This document shows positions 34,380 through 43,263 of a DNA stretch of 64,000 nucleotides, one piece after another (positions within the stretch are counted from its first letter, which is position 1; each line of letters begins with the position of its first letter). The stretch covers positions 620,001-684,000 of the forward strand of contig NZ_ATWI01000008.1 of the NCBI RefSeq assembly GCF_000421165.1. The letters run 5' to 3'. The notes under the pieces are model-generated. The model was given only the letters and a program-made list of their open reading frames with translations. It was not told where the DNA came from and made no database searches. This DNA comes from Marinobacter daepoensis DSM 16072. Its GTDB lineage: Bacteria > Pseudomonadota > Gammaproteobacteria > Pseudomonadales > Oleiphilaceae. The position numbers and the translations under genes are program-made.

Positions 34380-37001
34380 ATGAGAAAATTACCAATCATA
34401 GATTTTATAAAACCGATACTTTTAATGGCGCCATTATTGCTGGCGGCATGTGGAGGAGATGGAAGTGGTGGGGGAGAGGGCGTAGGTCAAAATGATGACA
34501 CTGTTGTTCAGCCAAAGCCTCCCGAAGATTTTGTGGCCGAGGTCAGAATCGAGGGTGAAGGGCATGTGACAAGCCTCTCTGCACCTTTTGACTGCTTTAG
34601 CGATGTATGTTCGGCAAACTTTGACGCGCCGCAGGACGTTCTGGCTGTGCCAGCGTCGGGATCTCGCTTTGTTGGCTGGTCCGCCCCCGAGTGTGGGTCC
34701 ACTGAGATCTGTTCGCTGGAGGCAACGCCTTTGATCGCGACCTTTGAGCAGTTACCGCCGGAAGTTCCGGAAGGCAGCTGGATGGGGGGCGACCTGCACG
34801 TCCATACAGATCACTCATCGGATGGCAGTCTATTGCGCCAGACATTTGGGGACGCAGCCCGAGGAAATGTGTCAGTGGCTGATCAGTTAGGGGAAGCCGC
34901 CCGCATGGGGTTGGATTTCCTCTCACTGACCGATCACCGGACCCATGATCAGCATTATGACCCCTTGTGGGACTCCGCCAGCCTTCTGATTATTCCGGGT
35001 GAAGAGGCGAATGGCAGGCCGCATTCAACGGTTCATGGCGCTGTGGACATGCTGACGCAGGCTGCGGTGCAGAGTGACAAGGGAGAGCTGGCTCGCCTCC
35101 AGCAATCCATCTGGGATGCCCATAGTCAGAATGCGGTTTGGGTTTCCGCCCATCCGGAAAAAGATCTTATGCACGATGATGGAACCTTAAAAGTACTGGC
35201 CGATGCTGTTGGCGTGGATCTGGTTGAGGGCTGGAATAATGCGAAGAAGCCGGATGTCGCCATTGATTACAGTGAAAACCGATGGAATGCGGGGTACAGG
35301 TTTGGTGTGGCTGGGGCGAGCGATAACCATTTTCGTGAGGTGTGGCTGACCCATGGGCCCGGAAAACCAACTACCCGTACCCTTGCAGAGAAGCCATCCC
35401 AGCGGGGGCTCCTTCATGCGCTGAAGCAGGGACGAACCCATGTGGGGCATCGGGCTGACGGGCCGTTTGTGACTTTAGAGGCGGATTTCGAGCGTCAGGG
35501 ATATACGGCGACAGCCGGGGATGAGGTTCTTGTTCCTGCAGGGTCGAAGGGAACGCTCAGGCTTCGGCTTGAAGGTGCCCAGGGCCACAAGGTGCTGGTT
35601 TATAGAAGCCCCGGGCGCAGTGTTGGGCCCATTGCCGAACTACGTCCGAAAGACGCGTTTGAAGTACACACCATCCCGGTTGAGAGTCGTGGCGAACCGG
35701 AATGGTTTCGGGTTGAAATTCGAACGTTGCTCGGGCTGTTGCGAGGCCTGAGCTCTCCTGTTTTTGTGGGCGAAACGCCGGCACAGCCCCCGGTTGATTG
35801 GTTGCCTGCAGAGTCCAAGGGTACCGATGATGCCCGCTGGGTGTATGGCGCCAGGGGCACGTACAGCGGTTTTGCCGATGCCGCGCGCAGTGGTGATCGG
35901 TTGCACCTTGTGGCGGAAGCTCACGGGAGTACCGGCAGCAAAATCGTGTACAGGCACTTCACGGCGGCCAGAGCTATTCAGTCAGAAGTTGTATCTGGCT
36001 CAGATGAGAACGCCAGGTTTGCCAAGGTTGCGGCCCAGGGCGAGCGAGTGGTTGTTGTCTGGCAGGATAGTTATAGCCAGATACCATTACGGACGCGTAT
36101 TCGCATGAATCTCTCCGAAGATGGCGGTGAAACCTGGGGGGAGCCGGTCACGGTTCGTCAGGTGGAGGGGCGATCAGAGCGTCCGGCACTGGTATTAGGG
36201 GCTGGCGGTGAGCCGCTGATCGCCTGGCAGGAGATTCAGGCCGACAGTGCCTATGATGTCTGGTTTCTGGACCTTTCGGTTTCGAGTGAGCCCGAAAACA
36301 TGAGTGGAACAGGGAAAACGATAGTGCATCCTCACGACCGTGATAGCCGTTCAGCTCGTTATCCGGCCTCATTGTGGCCGTCCCTGGCGGTTTCAGGTTC
36401 CGGAGGTGTCGCTATTGCCTGGCAGGATAACCGCACGGACCCAGACCCTCTTTGGACCGGAGCTACCGGGGTAGGTGAGGGAACGGCACCGGATAACTGG
36501 CAGATTATGGTCAAGCGTCGTGATGCGAATGGTAAAACGTGGGGCGAACCGTTTTCGGCTGGAATGGATGAGGAAGCCGATCAGCATCCCAGCCTGGCTT
36601 TTGATAACCAGCAGCATCTGATGCTGGCCTGGAACAGAAAGCCATTAAAATCATCCGGAGCCTCCTGGTCTCTTGGTACCGCGCGTATTGACGGTGATAA
36701 CAACATTGCCTTGCTGTCCGCGGGTCATGATCATGGCGGCCATCAGCAGCGGCCACGCCTTGCGCGCGCGGATGGAGGGGTGGTGCAGATGGTGTGGTAC
36801 GAAGGCGGGAGTGATGACTGGCGCTGGAAAGTAAGCCGAAGCCTCTTTGAGGCTGGGGAGTGGACGGCTGCTCAGCGTTTGAATGCTCCAGGCAATAACA
36901 GTTGGCCGGTGACAACGGGTGATGACATTGTTTTCACCTCGTCCCGTCATGCCACTGCACTTCAGCGCGACCCTACGCACATGATTTTTAGCGTCCGGTG
37001 A
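34380..37001 (+). CDS. PHP-domain lipoprotein with Asp-box repeats
   Basis: An 873-residue lipoprotein; lipobox LLLAACGG puts the acylated cysteine near residue 24. A beta domain with cysteine pairs (residues about 60-130, ending ATFEQL) is followed by a PHP phosphoesterase-like domain: GGDLHVHTDHSSDG, FLSLTDHRTHD, VSAHPEKD and AGASDNHF supply the metal-binding His/Asp set. The C-terminal third resembles a sialidase-type propeller with Asp-boxes (SEDGGETWGEP) and repeated WQD segments. This suggests a surface or periplasmic metal-dependent hydrolase of unknown substrate. The ATG at 34380 follows CAGGAGGTG; the longer frame from 34305 would place residues before the signal. Confidence 0.85.
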   Translation: MRKLPIIDFIKPILLMAPLLLAACGGDGSGGGEGVGQNDDTVVQPKPPEDFVAEVRIEGEGHVTSLSAPFDCFSDVCSANFDAPQDVLAVPASGSRFVGWSAPECGSTEICSLEATPLIATFEQLPPEVPEGSWMGGDLHVHTDHSSDGSLLRQTFGDAARGNVSVADQLGEAARMGLDFLSLTDHRTHDQHYDPLWDSASLLIIPGEEANGRPHSTVHGAVDMLTQAAVQSDKGELARLQQSIWDAHSQNAVWVSAHPEKDLMHDDGTLKVLADAVGVDLVEGWNNAKKPDVAIDYSENRWNAGYRFGVAGASDNHFREVWLTHGPGKPTTRTLAEKPSQRGLLHALKQGRTHVGHRADGPFVTLEADFERQGYTATAGDEVLVPAGSKGTLRLRLEGAQGHKVLVYRSPGRSVGPIAELRPKDAFEVHTIPVESRGEPEWFRVEIRTLLGLLRGLSSPVFVGETPAQPPVDWLPAESKGTDDARWVYGARGTYSGFADAARSGDRLHLVAEAHGSTGSKIVYRHFTAARAIQSEVVSGSDENARFAKVAAQGERVVVVWQDSYSQIPLRTRIRMNLSEDGGETWGEPVTVRQVEGRSERPALVLGAGGEPLIAWQEIQADSAYDVWFLDLSVSSEPENMSGTGKTIVHPHDRDSRSARYPASLWPSLAVSGSGGVAIAWQDNRTDPDPLWTGATGVGEGTAPDNWQIMVKRRDANGKTWGEPFSAGMDEEADQHPSLAFDNQQHLMLAWNRKPLKSSGASWSLGTARIDGDNNIALLSAGHDHGGHQQRPRLARADGGVVQMVWYEGGSDDWRWKVSRSLFEAGEWTAAQRLNAPGNNSWPVTTGDDIVFTSSRHATALQRDPTHMIFSVR

Positions 37002-37015
37002 AGCAGTAGAGCTAG

Positions 37016-37050
37016 CCTCCCTTCACTTGACCGAGAGTCGGTGGGGGAGG
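37016..37050 (+). terminator. Imperfect hairpin between convergent genes
   Basis: Outer arms CCTCCC and GGGGAGG enclose an inner stem ACCGA-GAG-TCGGT. It falls between the PHP lipoprotein stop and the convergent gene's stop at 37052. No T tract, so only likely from position. Confidence 0.4.
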
Positions 37051-37051
37051 T

Positions 37052-37660
37052 TCAGCTGTCCTGAGGAAGGGCAAGCGTTAGCTTGGTTTGCGGGGGGATG
37101 ACGCTGATTTCGTCGTACAGAATGGCGTCCAGATTGAAGACCGTCACAAATTTTGCCAGTCCAAACCGGGTGTTGGCATCGTAGGCAATAGCATTCAGAT
37201 GCTTGTAGGGTTCAAGGTCAATCAGTCGGTCAAGCAAATCCATCCGGTTTGACGGTTTGCGAGGAAAGTCCTCTCGCGGCTGAAATTCTTCATCCAGCCA
37301 CTTGTTCCAGTGCTGATTTACATCATCAAGAATTTCTTTATTGGCTCTGAGTGGCAAGTTCAGAAAGCGGCAACTTTCAAAGGTTGCCAGTTTTTGTTTG
37401 TTGTTGTGCCATTCGCCAATTTCAACTTTTACATCTGCGAAACAGACTCCCTGGCCCGAGGCGGCGCTTTCACGGACCGCTGCACCAATCAGGCTGCCTG
37501 GGCCTTTGTTGCCATATAACAACGTGATGCCCCGTTTGGGTAAGCGGAGATCCGGATGTTGAAAATAATCTGGATGTTCGAGCGTATAGTGATGTGGCTG
37601 CTGGTCTCCTGAAAAGAAGAAAAATGTTTTGGTTCCAATTGCAGACACGGTCGCTCTCAC
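37052..37660 (-). CDS. Orphan protein, function unknown
   Basis: A 202-residue soluble protein without a signal peptide or recognised motif. It has a basic, aromatic N-terminal part (SGDQQPHHYTLEHPDYFQHPD), a glycine-rich strand ITLLYGNKGPGSLIGAAVR and a C-terminal half rich in Asp/Leu and Arg. It is transcribed divergently from 37825 across a 164-base AT-rich gap that contains a TATAAT at 37767. The codon texture is as for neighbours. Real coding is supported by good length and no competing frame. Confidence 0.55.
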   Translation of the reverse strand: MRATVSAIGTKTFFFFSGDQQPHHYTLEHPDYFQHPDLRLPKRGITLLYGNKGPGSLIGAAVRESAASGQGVCFADVKVEIGEWHNNKQKLATFESCRFLNLPLRANKEILDDVNQHWNKWLDEEFQPREDFPRKPSNRMDLLDRLIDLEPYKHLNAIAYDANTRFGLAKFVTVFNLDAILYDEISVIPPQTKLTLALPQDS

Positions 37661-37824
37661 CTTTGAATGGATACCGAAGCGTAAGAAAGATTGGGGCTAT
37701 TCGCAAATTACGAATTTATTGCTCTATGGTAGCATATGAAAAATAAAGTTCAGAATTCTGGCATTTTATAATGTGAACTAATGCCCCGGATAAAAAACCA
37801 GGCACCACCGTTGAGACTGATCGA

Positions 37825-39204
37825 ATGCCCATAAACGAGTTGACTCATCCCTCAGACCCCATCAGTGGCCGGACACTGATGAACCTCAAAGCCGTACTGG
37901 AAAGCTATCTCGGAGGCGGTGAAGTCCGGGATCTTGATCTGGCGCTGCTGATGAATGTACCGTTGAACCGGTTGAGCCAGTTGAAGCGGGCTAAATCCTC
38001 AGTATTCACGGTTGGACGGTCGCTCCAGGTTGAAGAAGATACTGACGGCGACCCGGAAAGCAGTCATGCTTCGGAACTGCCGGGTATCCGGCCTAGCCAG
38101 GCGATTCTGCTCCGGTTGCTACTTAAGCGCCCGGATCTGGTTCCCATCCCTCTGCGCCCCTCGAGCAACGAAGTCTTCGAACTGTTGCAGCCCTTTATTG
38201 CTGAACTGCATTCCAGTCATCCAGGCAAGGCCGTTGGCAAATCCGGTTTCGCGCCGTTGTTCGGGCGCTCGTATATCTCGTCGTACAAGATGCTTGGCGA
38301 TGACGGAGCTGGCGTCCAGAACGCTGGTTTGCCTGTTGCGCGGCTTCAGTTGCTGGTTGTGGGCAAATACGCACAGTTTTTCCGGAAAACGCTGACTCAG
38401 TTTGTGATGGGGAATGACGGCGCGCCAGAGTATGTGTCTGGGGCGCTGGAATCCAAATCTGGCTGGGCTTTACTGAGGGAGCAAGATTCTCTTACGGACT
38501 GGATGAGCGATGAGGCATACACGAGCTTCCAATCCCTTGTATACGAAGAGTTTGGCCAGTGGTTCCGGGAACATTATCTGGCGGTGCTGCGTGATGAAGC
38601 GGTTTCCAGAGATCTGGACCCATCAGTCACCATGATCAAAGGCAAATGGAGTAAAACCGCTGCCGTGAGTGACGACGAGCTCCTCAAGTACAATCGCTTT
38701 TGCCGCCCGATCCTGGGGCGAAGTGATAGCCAGTTCGCGCTGTTTCGAGAGAGTTTTGGTCTGACGAGCGCGGAATCCTACTGGGTCCTCGGCTTACAGG
38801 TAAAAGCGTTTTATCGGTTTCGCCAGCGTGCGAATCAGCGGGTGGATGCACCTACTGCAATCCTTCTGCGCTACCTGTTCCGGTACCCAGACGATATCAA
38901 CCTTTTTATGCCGGAGCCTCTCTCCGGGCATGAAATCTTTGAAGCCATCAGTCGTGAAGATCCTGCCTTTAAGTTGGGGCAGCTTGCGCCACTGTTTGGT
39001 GCCTCTCGAGTGATGAGTTACGAGTTCGCCAACCCGGAATCGGCGTGTCCGTTTTTTGCCCGGCGTTTGGCCATGGTCTTTCGTAGCGCCATGCAGGCCG
39101 GTGTGTCGATCTATCAGTTGATAAGAGCCAGTGTCGAAGACGAAGTTGTTGCCAGAGGGCTGGATCTGGAGCAATTCTGGCGTGACGGACGCTGGCATCG
39201 ATAG
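37825..39204 (+). CDS. Orphan protein made of a duplicated helix-turn-helix-like module
   Basis: A 459-residue cytoplasmic protein with an internal duplication. Paired segments include SQAILLRLLLKRPDLV (91) with TAILLRYLFRYPDDI (344), FAPLFGRSYISSYKM (142) with LAPLFGASRVMSYEF (387) and VLRDEAVSRDLD (254) with SVEDEVVARGLD (436). The helical patterns ahead of each ILLR block, such as MNVPLNRLSQLKRAKSS, resemble Cro/CI-type HTH regions, so DNA binding is possible but unproven. I know of no family with this duplicated arrangement. It starts with ATG 37825, divergent from 37052, and leads into the Ig-repeat lipoprotein. Confidence 0.72.
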   Translation: MPINELTHPSDPISGRTLMNLKAVLESYLGGGEVRDLDLALLMNVPLNRLSQLKRAKSSVFTVGRSLQVEEDTDGDPESSHASELPGIRPSQAILLRLLLKRPDLVPIPLRPSSNEVFELLQPFIAELHSSHPGKAVGKSGFAPLFGRSYISSYKMLGDDGAGVQNAGLPVARLQLLVVGKYAQFFRKTLTQFVMGNDGAPEYVSGALESKSGWALLREQDSLTDWMSDEAYTSFQSLVYEEFGQWFREHYLAVLRDEAVSRDLDPSVTMIKGKWSKTAAVSDDELLKYNRFCRPILGRSDSQFALFRESFGLTSAESYWVLGLQVKAFYRFRQRANQRVDAPTAILLRYLFRYPDDINLFMPEPLSGHEIFEAISREDPAFKLGQLAPLFGASRVMSYEFANPESACPFFARRLAMVFRSAMQAGVSIYQLIRASVEDEVVARGLDLEQFWRDGRWHR

Positions 39205-39328
39205 CTGGCCCCCTCCCCATTTTTAGCGGTTCCTCTCTCAGGAAGTTTTTTGTCATGTTTTGTATGGCATAAAAATGGTTATAATATAAAAATCGTCAAA
39301 CGTTGATGTAGTTAAGGGAGAAGTAAGT

Positions 39329-42037
39329 ATGTCGAGCAGGTATATGTCGTTAACCTTTCGCATATCTGCAGTATCGCTCGCGATAGCAGGTTTGGCCGGT
39401 TGTGGCGGGGGTGGTGGCAGTTCCCGGATAGGCGGGGATGAGTCGCCCACGGTATCGATCACGGCGAATGCCGACAGTGTGGTTGCCGGCCAGTTCGTAA
39501 CCCTGGCCTGGGACTCGTCTTCTGTTACGTCCTGTGCCGCAGGCGGCAACTGGAGTGGCAGTAAGGGGGCTCAAGGTAAAGAAGTGGTTCAGGTGAATGC
39601 CACAGGTGACGCCCGGTTTGCACTGCAGTGCCAGACGGAATCTGGTGGTTCGGTCACCGATGAAGCGGTGGTTAAGGTTTTGGGGCGGGTGCCTGCCTCC
39701 ATCGACTTTGATGCGGTGACGTTTGACGTTGTAAAAGCCAACGATGACGTGGTCTTTACCTGGAAAGCGGACAACGCTGAACGGTGTGTGGCCAGTACTG
39801 GGTCAGACATCAATTCTTCCTGGACCGGGGAGCGCGATGCCGTTGGTTTTGAAACGGTCACGATGCCGGGAAGCCCGGGTGCCTACCTTTACTCACTGAC
39901 CTGCAGTGGCGAGAACATCAGTGAGACAACCGAGCAGGTTGTTATCAACGTTGTGCCTGAGACCGCGCCGGTCGAGGGGCCTGAGATCACCTTTAGCCAG
40001 CGCCCCGCGGGTGTTATCGAAAGCGGTGTGCCGGTTACCATTGCCTGGACAGCGGCAGGGGCAGCACAATGCACCGGCGCCAGCGAGCCCGCAGATGCTG
40101 GCTGGAACCAGGTTCTGGGCGCGACCGATTCCTATACGCGGGTTTTTGAAGAGCCCGGAAATTATGTCTATAGCCTGTCCTGTGCCAATGAGCAGGGCGG
40201 CACCACCATCGAGAATCTGCTTTTCACCGTTCGTCCGGCCGGTCCGGTGGTCGAGATGGCCTTTGAGAATGGACTGCAGTCCGCGGTCATGCCTGCGGAT
40301 GGCTCGATCAGCTTCTCCTGGGAGGTGGACACCTCTGCGGAATCCTGTGTTGCCACCTCCGGGGATTCTCGCTGGGCGTCTGCCTTTGCAGCGGATTTCA
40401 CCAATGGATTCACCGGGGCGTATACCGCTAAAGGACTGGCTCCGGGTGTCTATAATTACAATCTGAGCTGCAAGGATACTTCTGGCAAGCAGGGCGTTTC
40501 TGAGTCCCTTCAACTGACGGTGGGTAATGTGGCCCCGCCCGTGGGTGAGTTTACCCTGCCCGTTTCAATTGAGGATGGCTGGGTAACCGTGGATTGGGTG
40601 ACCGACGGAGCTAATTCTTGCGTGCCATACAGCCAGAACTGGCCTGAGTGGCGTGATCTTGAGCTTGAGAATCAAGGATTGTCTGGCCCCGTTAAGGTTC
40701 AGTTGCCGCCTAAGGCTGACGGTACGCACCTGCTGGATGCGACACTTGTCTGTTCCGGCCCTGGCAATACTCAGACAAACATCACCACAGCTTTCAGCGT
40801 TGATTATGTCACCATCACCGAAACGGATACTGACGGCAATCCGGTAAGCCGGGTTGAGCAGACCCTGTCTGAGCCGGCGATTAACTTGAGTGCGGTTCCC
40901 TCACGCGTTGGTGCGGGTGAGAATTTCGCTATTGTTTGGGACTCCGTGGGCGCTGATTCGTGCCAGATCACTGAGACGGTAGGTTCCGGCTGGGTTGCCG
41001 GTGAAGTCGCTACTCGTGGGCAGCAGGATGTTACCGCGCCGACCGAGCCTGGTGTGTACACTTATTCTCTGTCCTGTGCGGCCCCTGCCACTCAAGAACC
41101 GACCACGGCTAACGTTTATGTCGTTGTTGGCAATGCCAGCCCGGTCATTGAGCGTTTCGAAACACCTCGTACTGATGTCGCCGGGGGAGAAGAAATCACG
41201 TTCGAATGGCGGGCGCGGAACGTTCTGTTCTGTGAAGGCGGGAACAGTGGCGTGGAAGGCTGGACTGGCTTCTTTGAGCAGTCGGCGGCCGGCTCACGCA
41301 GTGTGACATTGCCGCGTCGTGTGGATGATAGCCAATACGACTTCGCGTTGACGTGTGGTTTGCCAGGTGGCCCCAAAACATCTGACATTCTGACGGTAAA
41401 AGCCAGCAGCGTCGGTAATGAGTGTGGCGTGCTGGATAACAACCGTTTGTCCCGTCTTCTGACGAACGATGTGGTGGATGTTCGCGTTGGTAGCATCTAT
41501 TCCGGCACCGGCGCTCCGGTCATTATCGGAGACGGCGAATCCGTTGACGAAAATGCGATCTACAACATCACGGATGGCAGCATGGACACATACGCCCGTC
41601 TGACCCTGCCTCTGGGGCTGCTGGGGCTGTTCCATTCCTACATAGACGTGTATGCGCGGCCGCCGCTGCAGGATCTGGGAGTTCTGACGGATGAGATGGG
41701 AGGCAATAAAGATATTGGTTTCCTGATCGGCAATCCAAATCAGGCGCTTCAGTTGTCTCTGCTGGGGTTGGATAGCCTGTCACAGGTTACAGGTGTGATG
41801 CCGCTTGCGGATGGTGGTGTGGATATTGAAACGGGTGATCGTAACTACGACAACACCAATGGACTGGAGCTCAATGCTCTGTATCTGATCAATGACCGGC
41901 AAGTGAAGTTCTTGTCTATGCCGGTGGATGAAACCCAGAAGTTGATGGGAGTTCGTTACGCCCTTCAGGGTGGCTTGCTGGCCATTGCGAAGATGAGGGA
42001 TGTATACGGAGTATGTGTAAGTAGCGATCTGAACTGA
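39329..42037 (+). CDS. Lipoprotein with seven cysteine-paired Ig-like repeats
   Basis: A 902-residue surface or periplasmic lipoprotein; lipobox GLAGCGGG puts Cys at about residue 25. Seven beta-sandwich repeats of 85-100 residues each carry one cysteine after a strand (TSCAAG, ERCVAS, AQCTGA, ESCVAT, NSCVPY, DSCQIT, LFCEGG), a tryptophan a few residues later and a second cysteine in a YxLxC-like strand. This implies one disulphide per repeat. The last 200 residues form a separate domain (NECGVLDNNRLSRLL onward). Ligand unknown; adhesin is a reasonable guess. It has an AAGGGAGAAG ribosome site, and a TATAAT lies at 39280. Confidence 0.85.
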   Translation: MSSRYMSLTFRISAVSLAIAGLAGCGGGGGSSRIGGDESPTVSITANADSVVAGQFVTLAWDSSSVTSCAAGGNWSGSKGAQGKEVVQVNATGDARFALQCQTESGGSVTDEAVVKVLGRVPASIDFDAVTFDVVKANDDVVFTWKADNAERCVASTGSDINSSWTGERDAVGFETVTMPGSPGAYLYSLTCSGENISETTEQVVINVVPETAPVEGPEITFSQRPAGVIESGVPVTIAWTAAGAAQCTGASEPADAGWNQVLGATDSYTRVFEEPGNYVYSLSCANEQGGTTIENLLFTVRPAGPVVEMAFENGLQSAVMPADGSISFSWEVDTSAESCVATSGDSRWASAFAADFTNGFTGAYTAKGLAPGVYNYNLSCKDTSGKQGVSESLQLTVGNVAPPVGEFTLPVSIEDGWVTVDWVTDGANSCVPYSQNWPEWRDLELENQGLSGPVKVQLPPKADGTHLLDATLVCSGPGNTQTNITTAFSVDYVTITETDTDGNPVSRVEQTLSEPAINLSAVPSRVGAGENFAIVWDSVGADSCQITETVGSGWVAGEVATRGQQDVTAPTEPGVYTYSLSCAAPATQEPTTANVYVVVGNASPVIERFETPRTDVAGGEEITFEWRARNVLFCEGGNSGVEGWTGFFEQSAAGSRSVTLPRRVDDSQYDFALTCGLPGGPKTSDILTVKASSVGNECGVLDNNRLSRLLTNDVVDVRVGSIYSGTGAPVIIGDGESVDENAIYNITDGSMDTYARLTLPLGLLGLFHSYIDVYARPPLQDLGVLTDEMGGNKDIGFLIGNPNQALQLSLLGLDSLSQVTGVMPLADGGVDIETGDRNYDNTNGLELNALYLINDRQVKFLSMPVDETQKLMGVRYALQGGLLAIAKMRDVYGVCVSSDLN

Positions 42038-42046
42038 TCAGGTTGT

Positions 42047-42080
42047 CCGCCTTGCCTCGCTCATGAGTGAGGCAAGGCGG
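42047..42080. terminator. Bidirectional terminator between convergent genes
   Basis: A 12-bp perfect stem (42047-42058 with 42069-42080), extended by a G.T and three more pairs, leaves a tiny loop. It lies 10 bases after the Ig-repeat gene and 26 bases before the phosphatase stop. No long T tract, but position and stem favour termination on both strands. Confidence 0.75.
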
Positions 42081-42105
42081 TTATGCTTCCGGGGTTACGT
42101 GGCCG

Positions 42106-43263
42106 TCAGGCCAGCGCTGGCTCCAGAGCTCCGGTGGTTACCGGCTTAGTGATTTCCCTGCTGAACCCAACGGTATGGTCTCCGGTATCCGGGTCAACAA
42201 CATAGAATTCCACCTTCATGGTGGAGGTTGTCAGTTCAACCCAGACAAACCCCAGCATTTCTTCCCTTTGATAAAACGTAGGATTCCGTTCAGGTTCTTT
42301 CAGTGCGTCGGTTTTACCGCCGGCTCCTGAGACAATGATGTGCGCGGGTCCGAACTCCGGAACAGGCTTAATCCACTGCATTGAATGGTCGTGGCCTGTA
42401 AACAACATGTCGATCTTGTGAGCAAAGGCATCTTCCAGAAAAGCCTTGTATCTCAGCCCGTCGGCATCGGGGTTGTTGAACAGGATTCTCAAGCCTTCGT
42501 CGAGATTTCCGGCGTTGCCGTGCTTGCCATTGGATTTGTAGGGAACGTGAGACATGGCGATCTTCCAGTGGGCCTGTGATGCGTCCACCGTCTCTTTCAT
42601 CCACATCTGTTGAGGGTAGCCATAGTTCTGCCAGTTAAAGTCTTCATCCCTGTCGATATAAAAGCTCGTCAGGGGGTTGGAGTCTACAACAAACAGTTCC
42701 AGGAACGGGGCTCCGTCGCTTTGCTTGCCAAATATCTCGTTGTAGAAGCGAGCCGGCATTTTCCACTTGTTGGAGTACCGGTTGGTGCTGTAGTGATAGT
42801 CAACCTGATAATCGCCGCGCTTGTTGTTACTGCCGCCGCCGAAGATTGTGCTGGCACAGTCATGATTGCCCAGGCACATGTAAAACGGCAGGTCCAGATT
42901 CTGATAGGGGTATTCAAAACTATCCAGGAAGCGGGGGTCATCAACCGATGTCACCCCTTCCTCATAGATGTTGTCGCCTGCGCCCAGAATAAACTCGGCG
43001 CCCTGAGCCTTGGCAACCTTTTCCATTGCGGCCGCCACATGGTATTGCCCTTGGGTACCTGTGCCTGTGTCACCCACAACCATAAACCGAAGTTTTTCGG
43101 TCGGTGTGATTTCCTGGCCGCCCGGTAGCTCGGGGGATATATCGCCCCCGCCATTCCCATTGTCGCTATCACTGCCACTGCCGCCGCCACAGGCGCTCAG
43201 TGTTGGGACCGTTGCCGCTCCAACCAGGAAGTTTTTCAGAAACTTTCTGCGATTCACGCTCAT
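42106..43263 (-). CDS. Tat-exported metallophosphoesterase lipoprotein
   Basis: A 385-residue phosphatase with a twin-arginine signal (NRRKFLKNF) followed by a lipobox TLSACGGG, so it appears folded before export and then acylated. The calcineurin-like core has VVGDTGTG, GAGDNIYE, CLGNHDC, MSHVPY and FTGHDHSM, the full dinuclear metal-binding set, resembling tartrate-resistant (purple) acid phosphatases. Its start ATG overlaps the stop of the upstream phoD-like gene by one base. A role in phosphate scavenging is likely. Confidence 0.9.
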   Translation of the reverse strand: MSVNRRKFLKNFLVGAATVPTLSACGGGSGSDSDNGNGGGDISPELPGGQEITPTEKLRFMVVGDTGTGTQGQYHVAAAMEKVAKAQGAEFILGAGDNIYEEGVTSVDDPRFLDSFEYPYQNLDLPFYMCLGNHDCASTIFGGGSNNKRGDYQVDYHYSTNRYSNKWKMPARFYNEIFGKQSDGAPFLELFVVDSNPLTSFYIDRDEDFNWQNYGYPQQMWMKETVDASQAHWKIAMSHVPYKSNGKHGNAGNLDEGLRILFNNPDADGLRYKAFLEDAFAHKIDMLFTGHDHSMQWIKPVPEFGPAHIIVSGAGGKTDALKEPERNPTFYQREEMLGFVWVELTTSTMKVEFYVVDPDTGDHTVGFSREITKPVTTGALEPALA

